From contig NZ_MTBP01000003.1 in NCBI RefSeq assembly GCF_002911665.1, forward strand, positions 496,001-560,000: DNA of 64,000 bases, written 5' to 3'. Under the pieces are notes generated by a model. It saw only the letters and a list, made by a program, of their open reading frames with translations. It was not told the origin of the DNA and made no database searches. A program made the position numbers and the translations under genes. The stretch is from Actinomadura rubteroloni. Its GTDB lineage: Bacteria > Actinomycetota > Actinomycetes > Streptosporangiales > Streptosporangiaceae. Positions 35,885 through 42,945 of this stretch are shown here, in pieces (position 1 is the first letter of the stretch; every line of letters begins with the position of its first letter).

Positions 35885-37524
35885 GCGGCGTCGTCACGGC
35901 CGTCGGCCCGAACGCGGTGCCGGTCACGGCCGCCGGGGCCGGGACACGGGTCGCGCGGCTGACCGTCCGGCTGGTGCGCCGGGGCGCGCTGCTCCTGGCA
36001 CTGGCCACCGCGCTGTACGCGGCGATCGACGCCCTCACGTTCGTGCGGACCTATCCGGACGCCGCGTCCCGGGGCAGGCTGGCGGCGTTCGAGGACGACC
36101 CGACCGTCCGGATGCTCCAGGGCGTCCCGCACGCGATCGGCACCACGGGCGGCTTCGTCGTCTGGGACATCGGCTGGCTGCTCGCCCTCGTGACCGGCGT
36201 CTGGGTGCTGCTCACCGTCACCCGGCTGCTGCGCGGCGACGAGGAGGCCGGACGCGCCGACCTGGTGCTCGCCGCGCCGGTCCGGGCGACGCGCGTCCTC
36301 GCGGCGCAGGTGCTCGTGGTCGTCGGCGCGGTCGCGGTGGTCGGCGCGGGGCTGGCGGTGACGCTGGCCGCGGCGGGCGCCGGGACGGGCGGGTCCGTCC
36401 TGTTCGGGCTCGGCATCACCGCGTTCGGGGCGACGTGCGCCGGGATCGCCGCGGTCTGCGCGCAGGTCTGGCCGACGCGAGGCCGGGCGACGGCGGGAGC
36501 GGCGGCGGTCTTCGGTGCCGCCTACCTGCTCCGCATCGTCGCCAACGGCGCCGACGGACGCGCCCGGCTGCGCTGGTTCACGCCGTTCGGCTGGCTGGAC
36601 GCCCTGCACCCCTACGGCGGCGACCCGGACTGGGCGGCGCTGGCGGCGCCGGTGGCCGCGTCCGTCCTGCTGACGCTGGCGGCCGTCCGGCTGCGCACGG
36701 CGCGCGACGCAGGCGGCGCCCTCATCGCGGCGGCGGACCGGCGCCGTCCCCGCACCCGGTTCCTCGGCGGGCCGCTCGCCTTCGCCTGGCGCACGACGGC
36801 GGCCATGACGACGGGCTGGTCGGCCGGGATCTGCGCCTACGCCGTGCTGATCGGGGCGATGACGACGACGTTCACCCGGTTCGTCGCCAAGGACGCCGGG
36901 ACGCGGCAGATGCTCGCCGACATCGGCTGGGACGCCGCCGACGCGGCGGCGGGCTTCGTCGGCCTGATGGGCGTCGTGCTCGGGCTGCTGATCGCGCTGT
37001 ACGCGTGCTGGCGGATCGGCGCCGCGCGGACGGAGGAGGCGTCCGGACGGCTGGAGCACGTGCTCGTCCGCGCGGTGACGCGGCGGCGCTGGCTCGCGGG
37101 CCACGCGGCGCTGACGCTGGCCGGCGCCGCGCTGACGGCGTGCGCGTCCGGCGTCGCGGTCTGGGCGGGCGCGACGGCGACGGGCGCGCACGTCGGCCTC
37201 GGCGGGGCGCTCGCCGCGACGTGCAACCCGCTGCCCGTGGTCGTCCTCGCCGCCGGCCTCGCGGTGCTCGTCTTCGGGGCGCGTCCGCGCGCCACGGTGG
37301 CGGCGCCGGTGACGCTGACGGTCACCGCCTACGTCGCGGAGATGGTCGGCCCGGCGCTGCACTGGCCGGAGCGGGCGATGGACCTGTCGCCGTTCCACCA
37401 CCTCGCCGCCGTCCCGGCCGAGCCGTACGCGCCGGTCGCCGGGATCGTCCTGACCGTCCTCGGCCTGCTCGCCCTCGCCGCGGGCGCGGTCCTGTTCGAG
37501 CGCCGCGATCTCACGGCCGACTGA
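35881..37524 (+). CDS. ABC-2 type exporter permease
   Basis: A 547-residue polytopic membrane protein with two similar halves of about six helices each, matching the actinobacterial exporter permeases annotated for polyketide antibiotics. No soluble domain is present. The GTG start at 35881 overlaps the ATPase stop. With the partner ATPase it forms a complete exporter whose substrate is unknown. Two strong terminators follow. Confidence 0.88.
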   Translation: MSGVVTAVGPNAVPVTAAGAGTRVARLTVRLVRRGALLLALATALYAAIDALTFVRTYPDAASRGRLAAFEDDPTVRMLQGVPHAIGTTGGFVVWDIGWLLALVTGVWVLLTVTRLLRGDEEAGRADLVLAAPVRATRVLAAQVLVVVGAVAVVGAGLAVTLAAAGAGTGGSVLFGLGITAFGATCAGIAAVCAQVWPTRGRATAGAAAVFGAAYLLRIVANGADGRARLRWFTPFGWLDALHPYGGDPDWAALAAPVAASVLLTLAAVRLRTARDAGGALIAAADRRRPRTRFLGGPLAFAWRTTAAMTTGWSAGICAYAVLIGAMTTTFTRFVAKDAGTRQMLADIGWDAADAAAGFVGLMGVVLGLLIALYACWRIGAARTEEASGRLEHVLVRAVTRRRWLAGHAALTLAGAALTACASGVAVWAGATATGAHVGLGGALAATCNPLPVVVLAAGLAVLVFGARPRATVAAPVTLTVTAYVAEMVGPALHWPERAMDLSPFHHLAAVPAEPYAPVAGIVLTVLGLLALAAGAVLFERRDLTAD

Positions 37525-37535
37525 CCCGCGTTCCT

Positions 37536-37570
37536 CGGGACCCCGGGCCGGACACGGCACCGGGGTCCCG
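37536..37570 (+). terminator. Terminator after the ABC exporter
   Basis: 11-base arms CGGGACCCCGG (37536-37546) and CCGGGGTCCCG (37560-37570), 13-base loop, 11 bases after the permease stop. Confidence 0.75.
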
Positions 37571-37630
37571 TCCGATGTCCGGGGAACACGTGCGGTTCGG
37601 CACGACCATCCGCGACCCTCGCCGGAGAAA

Positions 37631-37667
37631 CGGCGGTGCCCCCGGCGAACCGCCGGGGGCACCGCCG
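37631..37667. terminator. Strong bidirectional hairpin
   Basis: Perfect 17-base arms (37631-37647 and 37651-37667) with a 3-base AAC loop. It lies 5 bases from the stop of the convergent universal stress protein gene and terminates from both sides. Confidence 0.85.
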
Positions 37668-37671
37668 TCGT

Positions 37672-38547
37672 TCAGGAGTCGGCCGCGTGGGCGACGGCGA
37701 CGGGGCAGGGCGCGTGGTCCAGCAGGGCGCGGCTGACCGAGCCGAACAGCAGGCCGCGGAACCCGCCGCGTCCGCGCGTCCCGACGACCACGAGCGCGGC
37801 GTGCTCGGCGGCCGACAGCAGGACGTCGCGCGGGGAGCCGTCCACCACGTCGGCGCGCACGGCCACGTCCGGGTACTTCTCCCGCCACGGCGCCGCCAGG
37901 CGGAACAGCCGCTCCTCGGCCACGTCGCGCAGGCCGTCCGCGTCCACCAGCGGCGCCGGGTCCGGGCGGACCGAACGCGGCCAGGCCAGCACCAGTTCCA
38001 ACGGGACGCCGCGCAGCGCCGCCTCGGCGAACGCGACGCCGACCGCCTCCAGCGACGCGGGCGAACCGTCCACGCCGGCCACCACCGGACCCGGCGTCCC
38101 GGACCCGCCGACCTCCAGCGGGCCGCGCACGACCACGACCGGGCACGGCGCGTGCGCCGCGACCTCGGCGGCGGCCGAGCCCGTCACCAGGTCCCCGACC
38201 GCGCTGTGGCTCCGGGACCCGACGACGACCAGGTCGGCGTGCTCGGCGGCCTTCAGCAGGGTCTCCGCCGGGGTGCCGCGGCCGAGGACGCCGCGCACGT
38301 CCGCCACGTCCTCGCGGGCGTGCCGGACGCCCTCGGCCAGCAGCCCCCGCGCCGCCGTCTCGACGTCGGTCACGGGGAACACGATCGCGGTGCTCCACGG
38401 ACCCACATAGACGTCCCAGGAGTGGACGACCGTCAGCGGCGCTTTCCGCCTCCGCGCCTCGTCCGTCGCCCAGCGCAGCGCCGTCTCGCCCTGCGCCGAC
38501 CCGTCCCATCCCACGACGACGCCCCGCGCCGTCTCCCGCTCGTCCAT
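37672..38547 (-). CDS. Universal stress protein, tandem domains
   Basis: A 291-residue tandem UspA protein. Domain 1 has GVVVGWDGSAQGETAL with loop GSRSHSAVGDLVTGSAA; domain 2 has a full GTRGRGGFRGLLFGSV. The ATG at 38547 is preferred to a GTG at 38553 because GAGGAG sits at proper distance from the ATG and abuts the GTG. A DevR-type palindrome 75 bases upstream marks this as the last clear member of the dormancy island. Confidence 0.92.
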   Translation of the reverse strand: MDERETARGVVVGWDGSAQGETALRWATDEARRRKAPLTVVHSWDVYVGPWSTAIVFPVTDVETAARGLLAEGVRHAREDVADVRGVLGRGTPAETLLKAAEHADLVVVGSRSHSAVGDLVTGSAAAEVAAHAPCPVVVVRGPLEVGGSGTPGPVVAGVDGSPASLEAVGVAFAEAALRGVPLELVLAWPRSVRPDPAPLVDADGLRDVAEERLFRLAAPWREKYPDVAVRADVVDGSPRDVLLSAAEHAALVVVGTRGRGGFRGLLFGSVSRALLDHAPCPVAVAHAADS

Positions 38548-38621
38548 CGTCACTCCTCATCCGGTCGCGCGGCCGTCGCGCCGCCCTCGCCCAGTCCAGC
38601 GCCCGCGACCGTCCACCGGCA

Positions 38622-38635
38622 GGGCCGTTGGCCCC
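38622..38635. promoter_or_regulatory. DevR/OsdR-type box
   Basis: GGGCCGTTGGCCCC (11 of 14 consensus positions, strongly symmetric) 75 bases upstream of the universal stress protein start. Confidence 0.55.
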
Positions 38636-38733
38636 CGGACGAGAGGACGTGCGACCGTCCCCGTCTGGAGACCACCGCACCGGAGGACGCACGACGGCGG
38701 GGCCGGCGCCGGGCGAGGGGGAGTGCGGCGCGG

Positions 38734-40059
38734 TTACCAGCCGCCGTTGTTCAGGCCGTTCAGCCACTTCCAGAACTGCGTCCACCAGTCGTCGGCCGGC
38801 TGGGAGGGGGAGGGGTTCGGCCGGGTCGGGGTCGGGGACGATCCGGGCGGCGTGGGCGTGACGCTGTCGCCGGAGCCGGTGAACAGCAGCCGGTTGGCCG
38901 AGCCGCTGCCGGGGTTGGTGACGGCGCCGGCGGTCGCGGCGGAGGTCAGCGCGGAGCCGACCTGGGCGGGGGTGTAGGTCGGGTGGGCGGCCAGGACCAG
39001 GGCGGCGGCGCCCGTGACGTGCGGGGTGGCCATCGAGGTGCCCGACAGGGTGTTGGTGGCAGTTCGTCCGCCGATCCACGTCGACGTGATCTGGTAGCCG
39101 GGCGCGAACAGGTCCAGGCACGAGCCGTAGTTGGAGAACGAGGCGCGGGCGTCGGTGGAGGTGGTCGCGCCGACGGTGAGCGCGCCGCGGGCGCGGGTCG
39201 GCGAGGTGTTGCACGCGTTGGCGTTGTCGTTGCCGGCGGCGACGGCGAAGGTCACTCCGGCGGAGACGGCGCGTTCGATCGCGGCGTCGACCGCCGCGCT
39301 GGCGCCGCCGCCGAGGCTCATGTTGGCGACCGCCGGCTTGGCGGCGTGGGCGGCCACCCAGTCGATGGCCTTGATGATGCCCGAGTTCGGCCCGCTGCCG
39401 TTGCAGTCCAGAACGCGGACACCGACCAGCTTGACGCCCTTGGCGATCCCGTAGGTCGCGCCGCCGACCGTCCCGGAGACGTGAGTGCCGTGGCCGTTGC
39501 AGTCGTTGGCGTCGCCGTCGTTGTCGATGAAGTCGTATCCGGAGCTGGCGCGGCCGCCGAAGTCCGTGTGCGACGTCGAGATCCCGGTGTCGAGGATGTA
39601 GGCCGTCACGTTGGACGCCTTGGTGCCGTAGGCGTAGCTGTGGTTGAGCGGCAGCGTCTTCTGGTCGGCGCGGTCCAGGCCCCAGGACGGCGGGTTCGAC
39701 TGGACGTCGGTGGCCGTCGAGAGCGCGTCCTGCTCGACCGAGGCGACGGCGGGGTCGGCCGCGAGCTGCCGCGCCTTCTTCTCGCTGAGGTGCGCCTGGA
39801 AGCCGCTGACGGCGCGGGAGTAGACGAACCCCACGCGTCCCGAGTACTCGCGGGTCAGGTGCTGCGCCCTGCCGCTGACGCCTTGCTGCCGCAGGGCCGG
39901 GGTGTTCTTGAGGGTGACGATGTAGCTGCCCTTGACGGGCCGCGCGGCCTGGGCGTTCAGGATCGGCCCCTCCGCGACCGCGGGCGACACGGTCAGGAGA
40001 GGCAGGACCAGGGCGCCGGCCGCGGTGATCGCGCAGCGGGCGAGGCGTGGTGAATGCAT
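38734..40059 (-). CDS. Secreted subtilisin-family (S8, proteinase K-like) protease
   Basis: A 441-residue secreted serine protease. Signal peptide 1-29 (cut after AVA), inhibitor I9 prodomain about 44-112, catalytic domain from about 125 with Asp157 (ILDTGIS), His190 (NGHGTHVSG) and Ser342 (SGTSMATPHV). After it come a Pro/Ser/Thr linker and a 19-residue tail beginning DDWWTQFWKWL. The same tail begins in the metzincin gene at 50885-52048. GAAAGGCG precedes the ATG. A TGTAATCGGC-type element is 84 bases upstream. Confidence 0.95.
   Translation of the reverse strand: MHSPRLARCAITAAGALVLPLLTVSPAVAEGPILNAQAARPVKGSYIVTLKNTPALRQQGVSGRAQHLTREYSGRVGFVYSRAVSGFQAHLSEKKARQLAADPAVASVEQDALSTATDVQSNPPSWGLDRADQKTLPLNHSYAYGTKASNVTAYILDTGISTSHTDFGGRASSGYDFIDNDGDANDCNGHGTHVSGTVGGATYGIAKGVKLVGVRVLDCNGSGPNSGIIKAIDWVAAHAAKPAVANMSLGGGASAAVDAAIERAVSAGVTFAVAAGNDNANACNTSPTRARGALTVGATTSTDARASFSNYGSCLDLFAPGYQITSTWIGGRTATNTLSGTSMATPHVTGAAALVLAAHPTYTPAQVGSALTSAATAGAVTNPGSGSANRLLFTGSGDSVTPTPPGSSPTPTRPNPSPSQPADDWWTQFWKWLNGLNNGGW
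38770..38794. repeat. 25-base exact repeat encoding the tail (copy 1)
   Basis: Identical over 25 bases to 50921-50945. Each copy encodes, on the minus strand, the DDWWTQFW start of a protease C-terminal tail. The flanking sequence differs. Confidence 0.9.
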
Positions 40060-40142
40060 CTGGGGTTTCGCCTTTCGTTCTGCGGGGCTCGACGTGCCGC
40101 GAGGGGAAGAGGCACGTGGGAGAGACCGGGAACTCGCCCGCC

Positions 40143-40170
40143 GATTACGGCTCACCGAAAAGAAGTTCTC
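40143..40170 (-). promoter_or_regulatory. TGTAATCGGC-type promoter element (subtilase)
   Basis: On the minus strand, GAGAACTT (40170-40163) is followed after 14 bases by GTAATCGG (from 40148). It is 84 bases upstream of the subtilase start. One of five related elements in the island. Confidence 0.5.
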
Positions 40171-40224
40171 CGGACGACCCGCGCCGCGCCCGTGCGACCG
40201 GTGTTCCGAGGGGCCGCGCGCCGG

Positions 40225-40246
40225 CGAAAGGGACGCGGCTGTAATC
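40225..40246 (+). promoter_or_regulatory. TGTAATCGGC-type promoter element (DpnII-like gene)
   Basis: CGAAAG at 40225-40230 and CTGTAATCGGCC with GTAATC at 40241-40246, on the plus strand, facing the gene at 40431, 185 bases away. This copy is back to back with the subtilase copy within the 371-base divergent gap; nothing else is evident in that gap. Confidence 0.45.
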
Positions 40247-40430
40247 GGCCGGGGTCGTGGCCGTCGTACTCGGAGGGAGACCCGTGGGACGGCACGCAGG
40301 CGCGGACCCGGTCGGGGAAAGAAAAGGATCGCCGTGCCCGTCTCCCCGATCGAGGGCGCGTCCGGCCCGCGCGGGACCTCCCGCCGGGCGGCGCCGCCGC
40401 GACCCATCCCGTGGAGCAAAGGACCCCGCC

Positions 40431-41123
40431 ATGCTGATGAACAATGCGTCCGTCCTGCACGGCCGCATCGCCGCGTTGATCGAACAGAGCTATGACCTCG
40501 AACGGGCGGCGCCGCGGACGCAGGCCCGCGAAATCCACGGACTCGCCGACGCCTATCACGCGTGGTACGCCGAAGTGATGCACACGTTCGAGGAGGCGTT
40601 CCAGGACCGGATCTTCCGGCAGCGGCAGATCCTGTCCCAGGTCGAGCCGATGGTCGGCGGCCCGTCCGGGACGGGGATCGCGCTGCTCGAACGGCTGTGC
40701 CGCAACTTCCCGAGGTTCCTCGCCCCGCTGCAGGGACGGATGCCGGGCAGGCGGCCGTTCGCCGTCCGGGACGCCGTCGATTTCCACGACGCCGTCCACG
40801 CGCTGCTCAACGCGTTCTTCGACGACGTCGAAGTGCGGGAGGTGGTTCCCGACCGGCTCGGCGCCAGGCCGCGCGGCGATTTCCTGCTCCGCGCCGAACG
40901 CGTCGCGGTCCAGCCCCGGACGGTCCGGGCGGGCGCCGACACCGAATTCCTGGCGGAGGAGGTCGCCTACGACTTCCCCTATTACGCGGCGCACCCGAGT
41001 TGCGACGCGCTGGTCGTGCTCGTTCACGACCCCGATCGCGCCCTCGAGAACGCGCGCGGGCTGGAAAGGCGGCTGACGTGCCGGCATGACGGGCTGTTCG
41101 TCCACCTCTACGTCACCCCTTAG
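40431..41123 (+). CDS. DpnII/MboI-type nuclease-fold protein with degenerate active site
   Basis: A 230-residue cytosolic protein. The N-terminal half (1-130) is helical and unrecognised. The C-terminal 145-230 matches the REase_DpnII-MboI domain: DFLL at 150-153, then the DFPYYAAHPSCDALVVLVHDPD stretch and NARGLERRL. In the family the catalytic ExK follows the D-FLL strand (VEAK-like), but here it reads V160-Q161-P162-R163, so both catalytic Glu and Lys appear lost. It may bind DNA without cutting, or be a sensor. AAAGGA precedes ATG 40431. No methyltransferase is adjacent. Confidence 0.7.
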   Translation: MLMNNASVLHGRIAALIEQSYDLERAAPRTQAREIHGLADAYHAWYAEVMHTFEEAFQDRIFRQRQILSQVEPMVGGPSGTGIALLERLCRNFPRFLAPLQGRMPGRRPFAVRDAVDFHDAVHALLNAFFDDVEVREVVPDRLGARPRGDFLLRAERVAVQPRTVRAGADTEFLAEEVAYDFPYYAAHPSCDALVVLVHDPDRALENARGLERRLTCRHDGLFVHLYVTP

Positions 41124-41213
41124 CGGAGGGGCAAGGGTTTTCCCGGTTTCGGGGAATCGCGGGCGTTCCTAGGTTGAGCGCGGCAAACGGGCGTTCACAC
41201 CGTAGGAGACTGG

Positions 41214-42905
41214 ATGATTTCCCTCTTTCGGACCGCGGCCTTCCGGCGCTCATGGGGCGCCGGAACGGCGCTGGTCCTGGCCTTTCCCACCGCCGTCGCG
41301 GCGTCCCCGCCGCCCGGCGGGCCGACGATCGCGCCGGGCATGGCGGCGGCGATGCGCCGCGACCTCGGCCTGAGCGACGCGCGGTTGCGCGACCGGCTCG
41401 CCGCCGAGGCGGACGCGCGGGGCGTCGCCGCCCGCCTCGCCGCCGGGCCCGACCAGCCCGGCCGGTGGTTCGACGCCGCGTCGGGACGGCTCGCCGCCGC
41501 CGTCACCACCGACGCGGCGGCGGCGCGGGCGCGCGCGGCGGGCGCCGTGCCGGTGCGGGTCCGGTACGACCAGGCCGCCCTGGCGCGTGCCGTCCGCGCG
41601 GTGACGCCGGCTCCCGGCCTGGTCAGTTGGGGGATCGATCCGCAGCGCAACCGCGTGCGGGTCGCCGTGGACCCCCGCGCCGAGGATCCGGAGACCGCGG
41701 CCCTGACCCGGCGGCTGCGCGGCCTCGGTGACGTGGTGTCGATCGTCACGGCCGCGCGGCAGCACCAACAGGGCAACGTGCGCGGCGGCGACAAGTGGGT
41801 GCCGGGCAGCGAGGGGGCGTGCTCGGTCGGATTCTCGGCCGTGGGCGCGAACGGCTCCCGACACTTCCTGACGGCCGGGCACTGCACCAACGACGCCAAC
41901 CAGGCCGCGTACGGCTATGACGGCTCCCGCGTCGGCACGTCCAACACCGGCGGCACGCACAGCGTCAACGCGCGGGAGGGGGACTTCGGCCTGGTCGACG
42001 TCGACCAGGCCGGGTGGACGCTCTCACCGGACGTCAACACCTACGGCGGCAGCGACGTGGTCGTCACCGGGTACGCCCAGCCCGTCACCGGGATGTCGAT
42101 CTGCCGGTCCGGGCAGACGTCCGGGTGGCGGTGCGGGACGGTCACGGCGGTGAACCAGTCGGTGGACTACGGGAACGTCGTCATCGACGGCCTGTTCATC
42201 ACGAACGCCTGCTCCCAGGGCGGCGACTCGGGCGGCTCATACGTCACCGGGGACAAGGCGGTGGGGATCCACTCCGGCGGCGGGAACGCGTGCGGGCAGT
42301 CGAATCCCAACACCGACGCCCAGCCGGTCGGCGAGGCCCTGGCCAAGTGGAACCTCACGCTGAGCACCGGAGCGACGCAGCCCGGCAAGGTCACCGTGGC
42401 GTCCCCCGGCGACCAGACCGGGACCGTCGGGCAGGCCGCCGCGCTGACGCTGCACGCGTCCGGCGGCACCGCGCCCTACACCTGGTCGGCGACCGGCCTG
42501 CCCGCGGGCCTGCGGATCGACGCCGCCACCGGCGCCGTGTCCGGGACGCCGACCGCGGCCGGGACGAGCGCCGTCACGGTCACGGCCCGCGACAAGAACG
42601 GCACGACCGGCGGCGCATCGTTCGGCTGGACGGTCCGCACGACCGGAGGCACGACCCCGACCATCGTCGATCCCGGCGCGCAGACCGCTTACGTCGGTAC
42701 CCCGGTGACGCTGACGATCAAGGCGTCCAACGCCGTCCGCTACCAGGCGACCGGCCTGCCGCCCGGCCTGCGGATCGACGCGGCGACCGGCGTCGTCTCC
42801 GGCACGCCGGGACAGTGGGGGATCTTCACCTCCACCGTCACCGTGACCGGATCGGGCGGGGCGACGGCCAGTGCCCGGTTCGCCTGGAACGTCTGGTTCC
42901 GCTAG
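41214..42905 (+). CDS. Secreted streptogrisin-like (S1) protease with Ig-like repeats
   Basis: A 563-residue secreted serine protease. Signal peptide to about residue 30 (ending AVAA), alpha-lytic-protease-type prodomain about 42-178, mature chymotrypsin fold from about 185 with His223 (LTAGHC), Asp257 (EGDFGLV) and Ser339 (GGDSGGS). C-terminal residues about 385-563 hold two putative Ig-like repeats (each with GLPxGLRIDAATGxVSGTP), probably for substrate or cell-wall binding. GGAGAC precedes the ATG. It lacks the tryptophan-rich tail of the other two proteases. Confidence 0.93.
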   Translation: MISLFRTAAFRRSWGAGTALVLAFPTAVAASPPPGGPTIAPGMAAAMRRDLGLSDARLRDRLAAEADARGVAARLAAGPDQPGRWFDAASGRLAAAVTTDAAAARARAAGAVPVRVRYDQAALARAVRAVTPAPGLVSWGIDPQRNRVRVAVDPRAEDPETAALTRRLRGLGDVVSIVTAARQHQQGNVRGGDKWVPGSEGACSVGFSAVGANGSRHFLTAGHCTNDANQAAYGYDGSRVGTSNTGGTHSVNAREGDFGLVDVDQAGWTLSPDVNTYGGSDVVVTGYAQPVTGMSICRSGQTSGWRCGTVTAVNQSVDYGNVVIDGLFITNACSQGGDSGGSYVTGDKAVGIHSGGGNACGQSNPNTDAQPVGEALAKWNLTLSTGATQPGKVTVASPGDQTGTVGQAAALTLHASGGTAPYTWSATGLPAGLRIDAATGAVSGTPTAAGTSAVTVTARDKNGTTGGASFGWTVRTTGGTTPTIVDPGAQTAYVGTPVTLTIKASNAVRYQATGLPPGLRIDAATGVVSGTPGQWGIFTSTVTVTGSGGATASARFAWNVWFR

Positions 42906-42911
42906 GTCCGA

Positions 42912-42945
42912 CCTGACCGCCGGGGCGCCCGTCCCGGCGGTCAGG
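42912..42945. terminator. Bidirectional terminator
   Basis: 13-base arms CCTGACCGCCGGG (42912-42924) and CCCGGCGGTCAGG (42933-42945), 8-base loop, between the S1 protease and the convergent LuxR gene; it includes the LuxR stop codon. Confidence 0.8.

Noticed and set aside
37536-37570. GGGACCCCGGG as a DevR-type box
   Set aside because: It is the arm of an 11-base hairpin with a 13-base loop after the permease stop, better explained as a terminator.
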